A DNA stretch of 64,000 nucleotides from Margaritifera margaritifera (GCA_029931535.1 JAQPZY010001579.1:3772501-3836500); one strand, 5' to 3'; numbered from the stretch's first letter, positions 1-11,519 are shown. A program made the numbers and translations. The notes: generated from the letters alone by a model not told the origin.

Positions 1-1776
1 ATTATGCGTTGGCTAATCCGACTGTTCAAAGATTTAATAATTATAGCTTTAGATAGCTTGTAATTTCCTAATCCACACATAACTTCACTTTGACTTGTTT
101 CCACACACACCCTCCCAGCCCCATCCGCTCTTTGTGTGCCAGCGACGTAAATTAATAGTCTTTTCACGGATATACTGTTGTCAGATTATATAGATTTCGC
201 CAAGGATCGTGATGCAGACTTAATGAAAGCAGATCCAGAACTGACATTGATAAGCGCTGTCGAAGATAAATGATTTAAAAGGTTGTCCTTTATCTAAGAC
301 AAACATAATTCAGTATACACTCAGTGCTGTGTCGTATTGCGCAGCAGCAAAGGGATTCATTTTACATTATGTAGGATGTTTCTTTTCTCCTTAATCTTCA
401 TGATTGATATAAGCTGTAACCTATAGAAGATGACATTGGGAAACATTTTGATAACATCGATAAATCACTTCATAAAAGGAGATTCAATGATGAATACTTA
501 TTTCAGCCATATACAACAGTGTTAAAATACTGCACAATGATGGCAAGGATATGATTTTATTCATTGTAATCGCCGTAATGCGGACGTAGGTGCAAAACAA
601 GATACAACAATGTTATAATGGAGAAAGTCACTCAGTCTCAAGTCCAAACATTGGCTTCTCTTTTAAAGCAAGACATTCTGACAGTGATAAAGAGACGGCA
701 ATGATTTGCAAAGGACAAACTGACTCAGCCTAAAGTCCAATCATTTAATCCACTTTTAATTGCAAGACAATGAGACCATGATTCAATATCATTGTAAGTA
801 TCTTTTCACAAATTATTAATAGTGTGTGCCATTATGAATTAACTGTGATGCGATACAATTTTTTTAGGGTTGGAGGGGCAAGTCCCAGAAAAAAAGAAAT
901 AATAGACAAAATTATTGATTTCAGAAATGCTCTGCAAATACTCACAAAAAAAAAGATTTATTTTCTCCAGTGGGACATTTTTTGTTTATCACCTTAAGCA
1001 TGTCTTTTAAATAAAACCTCCTATACAAACGTATCAGCTTTTAATAGATGCATAAATTGACGCTTTGGATGTCATGTCATCAGAGCACAAGGCGTCACAA
1101 CAAGGTATTATACCTAGGGGATATCCTAGTAATGTGAACTGTTGATTTAATATTGAATTATTAATGTTGTCTGATAGCAACATTTCCACGAGGAACACGA
1201 AAGTTATTGCTAACGAATTAGGACATTTTATGAGTGGTGCTACGTAGATAGCTTTTATTAATTGGCATCACTTGACAATTAATCATGACAGTGTTTTCTA
1301 CTATCAATTGGTCATTTTTATGAGCAGCAATTCTGTAAAGGCTAGTTCATTTCCATAAGACACATTGACTGAAATGTGGAAAGAAATTATAGCGATCATA
1401 AAACGTTTGTCACTTTCAAATGTTTGCTGGAACACGTATAAAGGTTTTTTGGCAAGAAGTCAAAACCTGGAGGAGCAAAATCTTTTCTCATTGTTAAAAG
1501 GGTTGATGTTTGAATGCTGTTTATGGTCTTTTATCTGTGATTATTTATTATATAAATAATTTCTTTACCAGCAGAGCTCTTTTCAACACTAAACATATTG
1601 CTTTTGATCGGGATCATGCGGTTCTAATGTGTACATTTACCTTATGTCGCAAACTTGCACGTGCTAAACCAGCTGAAATCGGCTTATTCATGTACACATT
1701 CTAATTTATGATATAGAAAGACAACAAGATTATAAAACTTGCATTATCGAAGAAGATATATGAATTTTATTCCATA
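1..1776. other. Gene-free flank with an old duplicated segment
   Basis: No coding region is supported here; the short open frames are at the level expected by chance in AT-rich DNA. About 540-1340 is a strongly diverged copy of a segment also seen near 9.1-10.4 kb and 27.4-29.5 kb. Shared stretches include the TTGACAATTAATCATGAC region near 1270 and the CTCAAGTCCA region near 640. Nothing else is recognised. Confidence 0.5.
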
Positions 1777-1781
1777 CTCAG

Positions 1782-2535
1782 TGTTATGTATGATGTTTAT
1801 ATAATATTATAAATATTTTAGGAAATTATAAATGTTTCTTCACTTTAATATTTGCTTAAATCTTTATGTTTATCAGGAAAAACATGTTTAACTAGTGTCC
1901 TTGAATTAGGTTGTTTTGATCAATATGTTTTCTCAATTTAAGGGTCAAGGTTGAATTTTGTTTACAAGTAAAATTACATTAAGATGACTCATGTTCTAGA
2001 ACATTCTGTCATGTGACCAATCTTTATATATGCCATGTTTGGTGGACATTTTTTCAGTTTTGACATTACCATCAGTCTTGTAAAGAGCTATTACAGTTGT
2101 GAAACTTCATTACAAATTCTAAGAGAGGAATTATTTTAAATATTCATTGGATTATAACAGGGCTCATAAACTTTTGGATTTTGGATTTTTAATTGATGAT
2201 TTTGGAATTTATGTGAACTTATTCAGAGATTTTGGAATACTTCATTTTGACATCAGCACATCAAGATTTCTAGTACATCAGGACTTTGGAGACCATTGGC
2301 ACATCATAACATTCAAGGACACAGCCGTGAATTCGGAACATTCTATATTTAGGACTTGTGATTAGAACAATCATTCTTATTGGATTATTAGGATTTCAAA
2401 ACACATTACTGTAAGTGACGTTTTTTGATTTTTCATTTTAATTATCTAGTAATAAATTGCTTGTTGATTTTTTACTTGATTTGTTGGTTTCACTTTCTTT
2501 CTGTTACATTTTTCTTAGACCATAGAGTCGTAACA
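1782..2535 (+). repeat. 5' LTR (754 bp)
   Basis: Begins TGTTATGTATG and ends GAGTCGTAACA, a TG..CA LTR with short inverted ends TGTTA/TAACA. It contains a TATA motif (2025-2030), a polyadenylation hexamer AATAAA (2451-2456), and a splice-like pair: GTAAGT at 2411 and a pyrimidine tract ending in AG at 2518. The same layout recurs in the 3' LTR and in the related solo LTRs. A 72-codon open frame inside it (2147-2365) occurs in both LTRs only because the LTRs are copies, and is not taken as a gene. Confidence 0.95.
2025..2030 (+). promoter_or_regulatory. LTR TATA box
   Basis: TATATA in the first third of the LTR, upstream of the AATAAA at 2451, is in the expected place for the U3 promoter of the element. 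It is present at the same place in the 3' LTR. The transcription start was not determined. Confidence 0.5.
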
Positions 2536-2540
2536 GAAAT

Positions 2541-2552
2541 TGGGGGCTCGTC
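2541..2552 (+). other. Primer binding site, tRNA-Pro type
   Basis: TGGGGGCTCGTC begins five bases after the LTR. It equals the first 12 bases of the tRNA-Pro primer site used by many vertebrate gammaretroviruses. The following bases GTT interrupt the match, after which CCGGGAT resumes it (2556-2562). Either the primer pairs over 12 bases only, or the host tRNA differs at this point. Confidence 0.7.
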
Positions 2553-2700
2553 GTTCCGGGATCTGAATTTTTTTAAAGCATATTAGAGATATTAAATTTA
2601 TCTTTGAAATTCATATTGATTTTGTCTCTGAATTTTTTTTTTCTTTGGCAAAGATTTTTAATAGAGAAATTTTTTTGTGTGAAACCAACAAGCATTTACA

Positions 2701-4164
2701 ATGGCATCTAATGTTCAGAATTTCATTTCAAAACCTACCCAGGAGGGGTTAGAGTGCATGAGAAAGGATGAGTTGCTCGAGCTTGCCAGAAAATACAGTC
2801 TATCTGAGGCAAAAGTATCATTGACAAAACAGGAGATAAAGATTATTTTGATTCAGTATTTAGTAGGAAAGGGAATTTTTGATAGCAGTGCTTTAAGTTT
2901 GAAGAGAAAACCTGTATCTGGTTCTGACAGGAAATTAAGGGAATTAGAGTTAAAGAACCAGATTGATTTAGAATTGGCAAAGCTTCAGATTCAGAGAGAG
3001 AGAGAGAAAGAAGAGAGGCAGATACAGATGGAGAGAGAGAAGGAAGAGAGGCAGATACAAATGCAGAAAGAAAAGAGGCAGATACAGATGGAGAGAGAGA
3101 AGGAAGAGAGGCAGATACAAATGCAGAAAGAAGAGAGGCAGATACAGATGGAGAGAGAAAAAGAAGAGAAGCAGATGGAGAGAGAGAAAGAAGAGAGGCA
3201 AATGCAGATGGAGAGAGAGAAAGAAGAGAGGCAAATGCAGATGGAGAGAGAGAAAGAAGAGAGGCAAATACAAATGCAGATGCAAAGAGAAGAAAGGGAA
3301 ATGCAATTTAAATTAAGAGAATTAGAACTGGCAAACAGAGCACACTCCACTCCTTTAAACACAAGTCCAGGTTTTGATGTTACTAGATATATTAGGTTAG
3401 TACCCCCTTTTCAGGAAAAAGAAGTAGATAAATACTTTCTTCATTTCGAGAAAATAGCTGAAAACTTGAAATGGCCCAGAGAGCATTGGAGTTTGTTATT
3501 ACAAAGTGTACTTATTGGCAAAGCTCGTGAAGTCTACACTTCACTGTCAGTACAACAAAGCACTGATTATGATGTGGTTAGGGAGTACATCTTGAAAGCT
3601 TATGAGTTGGTACCAGAGGCATATTGACAAAGGTTTAGGAATTGTAGAAAAGAAACTGGACAAACTCATGTCGAATTTGCAAGGGATAAAGAACAACTAT
3701 TTGATAGGTGGTGCTCAGCCAAGAAAGTTGATCAAGGTTATGATAACCTCCGACAGCTCGTATTAATTGAAGAGTTCAAGAGGTGCATCCATAGTGATGT
3801 TAAAACCTATCTTGACGAGCAGAATGTGGAAACTTTGGAAAATGCTGCTCGTATGGCTGATGATTATTCCTTGACTCACAAAATTTCATTTGGCAATAAG
3901 TCGTCCTCTCAGCAGTTTTCTGGTAAAAAACCATTTCAATCTCATTCGAGTACTTCCAAATTTCACAGCAGCACAACTGTTAGGAATCAAACATCTGATA
4001 AGACTGATCAGAAATCCTTATCTCTTCCTACGTGCACTTATTGTAAAACGAAAGGGCACGTTATTTCTGATTGCTTCAAGTTGAAAAATAAGCAACAGAG
4101 TAAAGACAGAGCTTTTCCAAAATGCTCTTATTTCTACGAGGTCAAGGTCACGGTCTTGTATTGA
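2701..4164 (+). pseudogene. gag: Gag: coiled coil, SCAN-like capsid, zinc knuckle; one in-frame stop
   Basis: Structural protein of the retrotransposon. The start ATG at 2701 lies about 165 bases after the LTR. Residues 1-70 form a short helical domain (around KDELLELARKYSL). Residues about 95-205 are a highly charged tandem repeat of REKEERQIQM-type units, a predicted coiled coil. From about residue 218 (YIRLVPPFQEKEVDKYF) the capsid begins. The segment around HVEFARDKEQLFDRW closely resembles the SCAN domain, which published work traces to Gmr1-like gag. A CX2CX4HX4C zinc knuckle (CTYCKTKGHVISDC) lies at 4033-4074. A TGA at 3625-3627 interrupts the capsid; the frame continues open to 4164. 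It overlaps the next frame (4085 onward) by 80 bases in the +1 frame, either a programmed frameshift or a further lesion. Confidence 0.9.
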
Positions 4165-5488
4165 AAGCAATACATTTGTTGGGTCAAACAAACCCCAGTC
4201 TGATTCTATTTTGGAGGCTTATGAACCATTCATGTCAGAAGGTTCTATATCACTTATTGGTGATTCTGCCAAACCTATCCCAATTAAAATATTAAGGGAC
4301 ACTGGAGCTTCTCAGAGTCTTTTATTATCAGGTACTTTGCCTTTGTCTGAGGAGTCTTCTTCAAGTGAAAGTGTTCTTGTTCAGGGAGTAGAGTGCGGCT
4401 TTGTAAATGTTCCTCTTCATTGTGTGAATTTGGCATCAGACTTAGTTTCTGGACCTGTGACTGTTGGGGCAGTGACTTCTTTACCCATAGAGGGTGTTCA
4501 TTTATTACTAGGCAATGACCTAGCTGGAGATAAGGTTGTGGTTAATCCACTTGTAACTGACAAGCCTTGTTTGGATCAGAAAGTTGATCCTGTCGAAACT
4601 GAAATCCCTGATTTGTACCCTGCTTGTGCAGTTACTAGAGCTATGGCAAAAAGAGCTCTTGTGAGTGATGTTGATCAGGATATTATTCCTTTAGCTGACA
4701 CATGTATTGGTCAGTCTTTTGATGAGGTCACTTTTTCCTCAGGTATTGATCAATCAAACGGTATTGATCACAGTGATCCTCTTTTGGCAACTCATTCTCT
4801 TTGTCCTAATCAGGATGACAAACGACAATCCCTTGTCGTTGAACAGGAGCAAGATCCCGAGATATCTTGTTTGTTTCAGAATGCTATTAGTGAAACTGAA
4901 GCCACACAAGTTCCAGTGTGTTACTTTGTGAAAAATGGGGTCCTTATGAGGAAATGGAGACCACCTGATGTACCCGCTGGTGACGAGTGGTCAGTGAGCT
5001 ATCAAATTGTTGTTCCTAAGTCATATCGACAGGAAATTCTTAATTTAGCCCATGAAACTCCTTTGGCTGGTCATTTAGGAGTCCGTAAGACTTATCGCAA
5101 GATCTTGAATCATTTTTATTGGCCGAAACTCAAAAGTGATGTTTCAAAATACTGCAGATCTTGTCACACTTGTCAAATGGTAGGAAAACCCAATCAGAAG
5201 ATACCTAAAGCTCATCTGCAACATATTCCTGCATTTGATGAACCATTTAGTAGAATAATAGTAGACTGTGTTGGTCCTTTACCCAAAACCAAGTCAGGCA
5301 ACCAATACTTGTTGACCATCATGTGTGCATCTACAAGATTTCCAGATGCAATTCCTCTGAGAAATATAAAAACTAAAACTATTGTGAAAGCTTTGGTGAA
5401 GTTTTTTACACTTGTTGGCCTTCCCAAATCTGTCCAGTCGGATCAAGGGTCAAATTTTATGCTTTGGAAAGATTTCATCAAACTTTGA
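4085..5488 (+). pseudogene. pol: Pol part 1: aspartic protease and integrase (truncated)
   Basis: Open frame in +1 relative to gag, with no ATG required. The retropepsin motif DTGA is at 4298 (IKILRDTGASQSLLL). After about 250 residues comes the integrase zinc-binding module H-X6-H ... CX2C (HETPLAGH at 5051, CRSCHTC ending near 5173), then the catalytic core with first Asp in IIVDCVGP (5264) and second Asp in QSDQGSNF (5441). The frame then runs into a stop at 5486. The stretch that should separate the second Asp from the catalytic Glu (normally about 35 residues) is missing, and the Glu follows in another frame at 5467, only about eight codons on. So a deletion plus frameshift has destroyed the integrase. 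Its position upstream of RT is the Gmr1 hallmark. Confidence 0.9.
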
Positions 5489-7527
5489 AGAATATGATTC
5501 AATCATATTGCTTTGATACAGAAAAGGATTGGGATGAGGGTGTTCATTTGTTGTTGTTTGCTGTTAGGGAATCAGTTCAAGAGTCGTTGGGTTTTAGTCC
5601 CTTTGAACTAATATTTGGTCATACTGTCCGTTGACCACTGAAATTATTGAAAGAAAAACTTCTTTCAAATGAAGATTCAAAGATTAATCATCTTGACTAT
5701 GTCTCTGATTTCAAATACAAGTTGTCAAAGGCCTGTGAAGTAGCAAGAACTAATCTTCACACTACTCAGTCAAAAATGAAATTAAGGTATGACAGAAATA
5801 CACAGGAAAATAGTTTTAAATCTGGTGACAAAGTTCTGGCTCTCTTGCCCATAACTCAAAATCCTCTTCAGGCTAAATTGTATGGTCCTTATACCGTTGA
5901 AAAGAAAGTAAATGACTTAAATTATATCATTAACACTCCTGGGAGACGGAAACAGAAACAACTTTGTCATATAAATATGTTAAAGGAATATTTTGACAGA
6001 GATAGCCCAGCTAATTATTCAGTTAATTTAGTTGTACCTGTCCCACACAGTGAAGATATCAACGATGGAGTACGATCAGACTATAGTGACTCTGGTATAA
6101 CCAATCTTCGGAATTCAGAAATATTGAACAACCTAGACCAGAAACTTTTACATCTACAACAACAGGAAAGAAATGAACTAAAACAGCTATTACATGACTA
6201 TGAGCACTTGTTTCCTGATGTTCCAACACGAACAAGTAAAATTTATCATGACGTTGACATTGTAGATTCTGCGCCTGTGAAACAGCATCCTTATAGGATG
6301 AATCCTCTCAAACAGAACTATCTGAAGAAAGAAATTCAGTATTTACTGGAGAATGATTTCATAGAACCAAGTAAAAGTAACTGGAGTTCACCATGTATTC
6401 TTGTTCCCAAGCCAGATAATACATTCCGTATGTGTACTGACTATAGAAAAGTCAACAGTGTCACCAAAACTGATTCATTTCCAATCCCAAGAATGGACGA
6501 TTGCATTGATAAAATTGGAAATGCGGAATATGTCACCAAGTTTGACCTTTTAAAAGGATTCTGGCAAATTCCACTGACGGAAAGGGCAAAAGAAATTTCA
6601 GCATTTGTAACTCCAGATGGACTTTATCAATATAAAGTTATGCCGTTTGGAATGAAAAATTCGCCTGCAACGTTTCAACGTCTGATGAACATGATAACAT
6701 TTGGTCTTGATAATTGTGACGGTTATATCGATGACGTCATTATCTACAACAACACCTGGGAAGATCATTTGGAAACCATTCGAAAATTCTTTGATCGACT
6801 CAGCGATGCGAATCTGACAATTAATTTGAGCAAAAGTGAGTTTTGCCATGCTTGTGTCACATTTTTAGGACATATTGTGGGACAAGGTCAAGTTAAACCT
6901 ATAGAAGCTAAGGTCAAAGCTATCTCTGAATTTCAAGTTCCAATTTGTAAAAAGCAACTGATGCGATTTCTAGGTATGGCTGGATATTATCGGAAATTTT
7001 GTTCCAATTTTTCCAAAATTGCTGAACCTTTGACAAGTTTATTGAGTAAGAAAGCCAAATTTTATTGGTCTGACAAGTGTCAGGAATCTTTTGACAAGTT
7101 AAAGGCCATGCTTAAGAATGCACCAGTTCTTTCTGCACCAAATTTTAGCCAATCATTTAAATTATCTGTTGATGCAAGTGATGTAGGGGTTGGTGGAGTA
7201 TTGATTCAGGAAGACAACAGTGGTGTGGATCACCCTGTGTGTTATTTTTCTAAAAAACTAAACAAGCACCAGAAAAATTATTCCACAATTGAGAAGGAAT
7301 GTTTGGCTTTGATATTGGCTTTACAGCATTTTGAAGTGTATGTTACCTCAGCTCTTTCTCCAATTATTGTGTACAGTGATCACAATCCCCTTACTTTCAT
7401 CAACAAAATGAAAGATAAAAATCGGAGATTGTTGAGATGGAGTTTGATATTGCAAGAATATAACATTGACATCAAACACATTAGGGGAAAAGACAATGTG
7501 ATTGCAGATGCACTCTCACGTGCATAG
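5464..7527 (+). pseudogene. pol: Pol part 2: integrase C-terminus, reverse transcriptase, RNase H
   Basis: In frame 1 from 5464 the integrase tail resumes at the catalytic-Glu helix (LERFHQTLK) and is cut by a TGA at 5634-5636. From 5637 the frame is open to the TAG at 7525. It has a GPY/F-type integrase end (GPYTVEKK, then LCHINMLKEYFDR), a spacer, and an RT with FRMCTDYRKVN, KFDLLKGFWQ, FGMKNSPATFQ and the catalytic YIDD at 6724-6735. RNase H follows, with Asp in SVDASDVGVGG (7171), Glu in STIEKECLAL and Asp in VYSDHNPLTF (7378), ending HIRGKDNVIADALSRA. RT and RNase H look intact and could be functional if expressed. No envelope or chromodomain is seen. Confidence 0.93.
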
Positions 7528-7656
7528 AAATGTAATATTGCTTGATGTAATTAAGTCCAGTATCATAAAACATGTTCTTATGTAATTTTGGTTATTATAG
7601 TATTAGATGTATATTCAAAAGAAAGCTTTATTATATAAATCTTTCTTTTTCTTTAT

Positions 7657-7665
7657 GAGGGGAGG
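7657..7665 (+). other. Polypurine tract
   Basis: GAGGGGAGG lies directly against the TGTTATG start of the 3' LTR, the expected primer site for plus-strand DNA synthesis. Confidence 0.8.
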
Positions 7666-8419
7666 TGTTATGTATGATGTTTATATAATATTATAAATAT
7701 TTTAGGAAATTATAAATGTTTCTTCACTTTAATATTTGCTTAAATCTTAATGTTTATCAGGAAAAACATGTTTAACTAGTGTCCTTGAATTAGGTTGTTT
7801 TGATCAATATGTTTTCTCAATTTGAAGGTCAAGGTTGAATTTTGTTTACAAGTAAAATTACATTAAGATGACTCATGTTCTAGAACATTCTGTCATGTGA
7901 CCAATATTTATATATGCCATGTTTGGTGGACATTTTTTCAGTTTTGACATTACCATCAGTCTTGTAAAGAGCTATTACAGTTGTGAAACTTCATTACAAA
8001 TTCTAAGAGAGGAATTATTTTAAATATTCATTGGATTATAACAGGGCTCATAAACTTTTGGATTTTGGATTTTTAATTGATGATTTTGGAATTTATGTGA
8101 ACTTATTCAGAGATTTTGGAATACTTCATTTTGACATCAGCACATCAAGATTTCTAGTACATCAGGACTTTGGAGACCATTGGCACATCATAACATTCAA
8201 GGACACAGCCGTGAATTCGGAACATTCTATATTTAGGACTTGTGATTAGAACAATCATTCTTATTGGATTATTAGGATTTCAAAACACATTACTGTAAGT
8301 GACGTTTTTTGATTTTTCATTTTAATTATCTAGTAATAAATTGCTTGTTGATTTTTTACTTGATTTGTTGGTTTCACTTTCTTTCTGTTACATTTTTCTT
8401 AGACCATAGAGTCGTAACA
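7666..8419 (+). repeat. 3' LTR (754 bp)
   Basis: Same length as the 5' LTR and nearly identical. I noted about four substitutions by eye, for example in the AAATCTTTATG/AAATCTTAATG and CAATTTAAGGG/CAATTTGAAGG regions. It is followed by the CTCAG target duplication. Confidence 0.95.
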
Positions 8420-8424
8420 CTCAG

Positions 8425-11400
8425 CTTCAGGATCTTCATTTCTGCTAGAGACAATTGTAAGTTTAGTTAAATGGAAACCAGTAACAGGATCAGGCCGAAC
8501 AATGTTCTTTGTATTGTGAAACACATTGCATTCGCTATCTATTGCACTATGTACTTGCTCTGGACGCTTTTAAATGGGTGGTAGTTAATTCTGAGCATTT
8601 TCTTTTCAAACGAATTCATTAAAAAGATATGTGCCCATATACACTTTTAATTTCTGAATAGGTCGCAATTGATTGAGAGACTTTGCTTTTTAATCTTAAC
8701 CTAACACATGTTATTCGACCTTTATTTGGTTATTTTGATACACTTTAACAAACTAACAAACAACTGTTTAATATTCTCTTTACACTTTGTTTCTTTATAA
8801 ATAATTGATTTTAAGAGAACTGTGTCATGACTTTGTTTGAATGGTTTGGATGAATTCTATTCTGAATCGTGTTGTGTCAAGCTGCTTAAAACATTTCACG
8901 TATTTATCTCTCGAGTCTGCAGCTTTGATGTCGTGAGACTGCTAATATTCCTTTCGGTATCTTTCTTCAGTACAATACTTATATGTCTGACACTTTGGAC
9001 GGTACGCAGTGGAGTATGGCCTTAGTGGACTTGTTTGAGGTATTGACAAGCATTATTCAACAAAAAATGTCTTTGAGTCCTTTGGTAAGAATGCAATGAT
9101 ACCTCGTGTTGCATGCAAGTTATAAGCTTACTTCTACTTGGAGCTTAATTTTGTACATTTTATGCCTTCGATTTGTTTTTCCGCCGCAAGATATTGTTCA
9201 GAACTAAAACTAGTTGTGACTGATTATTTTACATAAACCAGTACGTCCGTCCATGAACTTTACAACATTATTTACGAAATACTAATGTTAAATGTTTACA
9301 GCTTTTTGTCCACAACATTGAAAGTTCGAATCAACATCCTTCACGCCTTGTTAATTGCTTTGTTTCCAACGACATTCATCACTGGCTAGTTCAAAGATAC
9401 AAAGGGCATATCATAAGGCTTATATTAAGGGCCATAATGTAGGCAAAACTGAAAGGTGGTCAAGAAATTTACTTCGACAAGCCTATGTCAAAGAATAAAT
9501 AATCGTACCAAGATTACTCTTCGTCCAAATAGAAATTATTATATTTGCACTAAACGATTCGTTTCTTTCACCGTTCATCTTCAATACGGATAAATGCGGT
9601 TGCCTATATGACATGAAATTTGATAAAATGGGAAGCATATTTAATTACTTTTTCGAGCCATATAAAGAATACTGTTACAAAAAGAACAAAGGAATAGTAA
9701 GGGCCTGCTTTTCTTGGTTATAACTGACATAACGCTACGAGAATGAAAGCAATAATGTTATAGAGGGCAAGGTCATTCAGTTTCATTCCCATTGATCTGA
9801 ATCTCCAGCCAAAACAAGCCATTGAGACCAGGGTAGGAGATGTATTTTGGACGCTTTCAACTTTTATCATATGCACGAAGAATAAATTATAATCATGTGT
9901 GAAATTGTATAAATCCGCCACAAAATAAGGAAAAAATTGTTTGGAGTGATTGCAGAAATGATTTGTATATTCTCATTAGACAATTTTATCGCATCCAACA
10001 TTGGGTTTTGTAAGCAATCATAATTTATTTAAATGTAGCCTTTTTCAATAGAGTTCTATATTATATGTAAACGTCATTAGCGAACATAGCGCTTGAACAA
10101 TGCCTTACGCTTAAATGATATTGATAGTATGACGCTCGTTAATGAAACATCATATAGTGACAATTGTTTTTATTAAATATTATTAATTAGTAATATTTTA
10201 ATACAATTTATTGCACACATGCTTAGGAAATTTATTATTGCTGCGAAATATGAGATTTGGGTTTTTATATCACAACATTGGCAATTGATTATGACTGTTT
10301 TTAACGATCAGCTGGACACCGTTTTATTCCCACTAGACAGCATGACAATAGAAGTCGATCAGTGATATTAATTTATATAATGAGAGATTTAAACTTTTTG
10401 AACGTTTTATCTTGTATTTTCGGTTTTATAAGGTGGATACAAACACTGCTTAAAGCACACTGTCAAAATAGATAATATAGAATATCACTGAATTGAGTCT
10501 TGTTTAAATATCTATTGTATTACCAAGATGTAGTCAGAACACAAATACAGATTTCTAAAAAAGAGTTGTCCAAAAAAGATTTTGGAACCTAACTGTGTAG
10601 CGCATAAAGATGGTAGTGGCTTAGTTAAAGGAACACTGCTCTATATTATGAAAAACAAATTAATCTCTAAAAACTCTATGCAAATGTTGTCTTTGTAAAA
10701 TCACAGCTTTCTGACGCAAAAAGTACGTATACAACATTGGGGCTTACATAGATAATGGAATTCAAACTATCGTATTTCAAGAGTTCTATAAATAGTGCAC
10801 AGGGGATCTGTATACATATTTGAACAACTCCGGCTGTTACTGTAGTAGCTGATGACTCCATGTAGACATCAGTGTCATGAAGGCTTACATCCCAGAAGAA
10901 GAAATGTGTCTTGTCGAAAATGGGCTGTACAGATGGGATTAGATAGATTAATAAGATGGAGACAGAAGAAATAGCAGACAGTACAACAGATATAACGGAG
11001 CTAGACGCTTCTAACCGATGGAAAGTGGCTTGAATTAAGTTGACACGAGAGAAAGAGGGGCATCTCAAAACAAATAACTACCCATGCTAGATTATTAATG
11101 ATCTAGTTGCTAACATAATCGTCTTGTGATGTTTGAAGCAACTTTAAATCACAATGTCATTTTTATGTACATTACTGACGTAGAAATGGATATATGGTGG
11201 ATAAAGTTCTCGTTACTGGAAACGAACGTGAAGAGTGAAGGGATAGGTATAGACTCTCTTCCTTTTGACATTTAATCGAGTGCATGGCTGCATGTTATCT
11301 ACATAACCAAAAACTACCTCTGATGTAATTAATATTGTTTAATTCAGAACGAAGGTTCTCACTATCTATCTTCATTATAAGAATAATACAAAATTCAAAT

Positions 11401-11444
11401 ATTTGAATGTCATAGACCTAATTTTTGACACAAATGTTTTTGCG
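8425..11444. other. Gene-poor stretch with a diverged duplicated segment
   Basis: No supported gene apart from the weak exon candidate at 10.68 kb. About 9.1-10.35 kb aligns by eye with 28.43-29.5 kb. Shared landmarks are CAAGATATTGTTC (9188 and 28478) and TTTACATAAAC followed by CCGTCC. The two copies are heavily diverged and carry no shared long open frame. Confidence 0.45.
10676..11068 (-). CDS. Candidate exon or chance open frame, membrane-like (weak)
   Basis: An open frame of 130 codons, long for this AT-rich DNA, with two hydrophobic stretches (around ISVVLSAISSVSILLIYLI and VVQICIQIPCALFIELL) that could be membrane helices. A pyrimidine-rich tract ending in AG (TTCAAG) near 11035 could be a splice acceptor. 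No family is recognised. It could equally be a chance frame or a relic; no neighbouring exon was found. Confidence 0.2.
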   Translation of the reverse strand: MRCPSFSRVNLIQATFHRLEASSSVISVVLSAISSVSILLIYLIPSVQPIFDKTHFFFWDVSLHDTDVYMESSATTVTAGVVQICIQIPCALFIELLKYDSLNSIIYVSPNVVYVLFASESCDFTKTTFA

Positions 11445-11457
11445 TATGTGTGTGTGC

Positions 11458-11516
<59 letters not shown>
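11445..11516. repeat. (TG)n-(AG)n compound microsatellite
   Basis: About 30 bases of TG repeats run directly into about 40 bases of AG repeats. Confidence 0.95.

Positions 11517-11519
<3 letters not shown>

Larger units (their letters stand above)
1782..8419 (+). mobile_element. Gmr1-like Ty3/Gypsy LTR retrotransposon, 6.6 kb, inactivated
   Basis: This is a complete element bounded by two 754-bp LTRs (TGTTATG ... TAACA) and a perfect 5-bp target duplication CTCAG at 1777-1781 and 8420-8424. Internal order is PBS, gag, protease, integrase, RT, RNase H, polypurine tract. Integrase upstream of RT is the copia-type order, but the RT, the H2C2 integrase and the GPY-type integrase tail are Ty3/Gypsy-like. 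That combination defines the Gmr1 group, first described from Atlantic cod. I counted only about four differences between the LTRs, so insertion was recent. The copy is nonetheless defective: a TGA in gag, a TGA after the integrase core, and an integrase deletion with frameshift. It may still be mobilised in trans, since LTRs, PBS and PPT look intact. Confidence 0.93.

Noticed and set aside
2147..2365. A 72-codon frame present identically in both LTRs (also 8031-8249, and partly in the solo LTR at 25868-26074)
   Set aside because: Repeated only because the LTRs are copies. It is not kept open in the related solo LTRs and its composition follows the AT-rich LTR, so it is not taken as a gene.
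2968..3362. Long minus-strand frames rich in Leu/Phe/Ser opposite gag
   Set aside because: They are the complement of the repetitive coiled-coil codons of gag, open only because of the repeat.
4085..4164. Programmed +1 frameshift between gag and pol
   Set aside because: The frames overlap by 80 bases in the right relation, but no recognised slippery site was seen. Since the copy has other frameshifts, a plain mutation explains it equally well.
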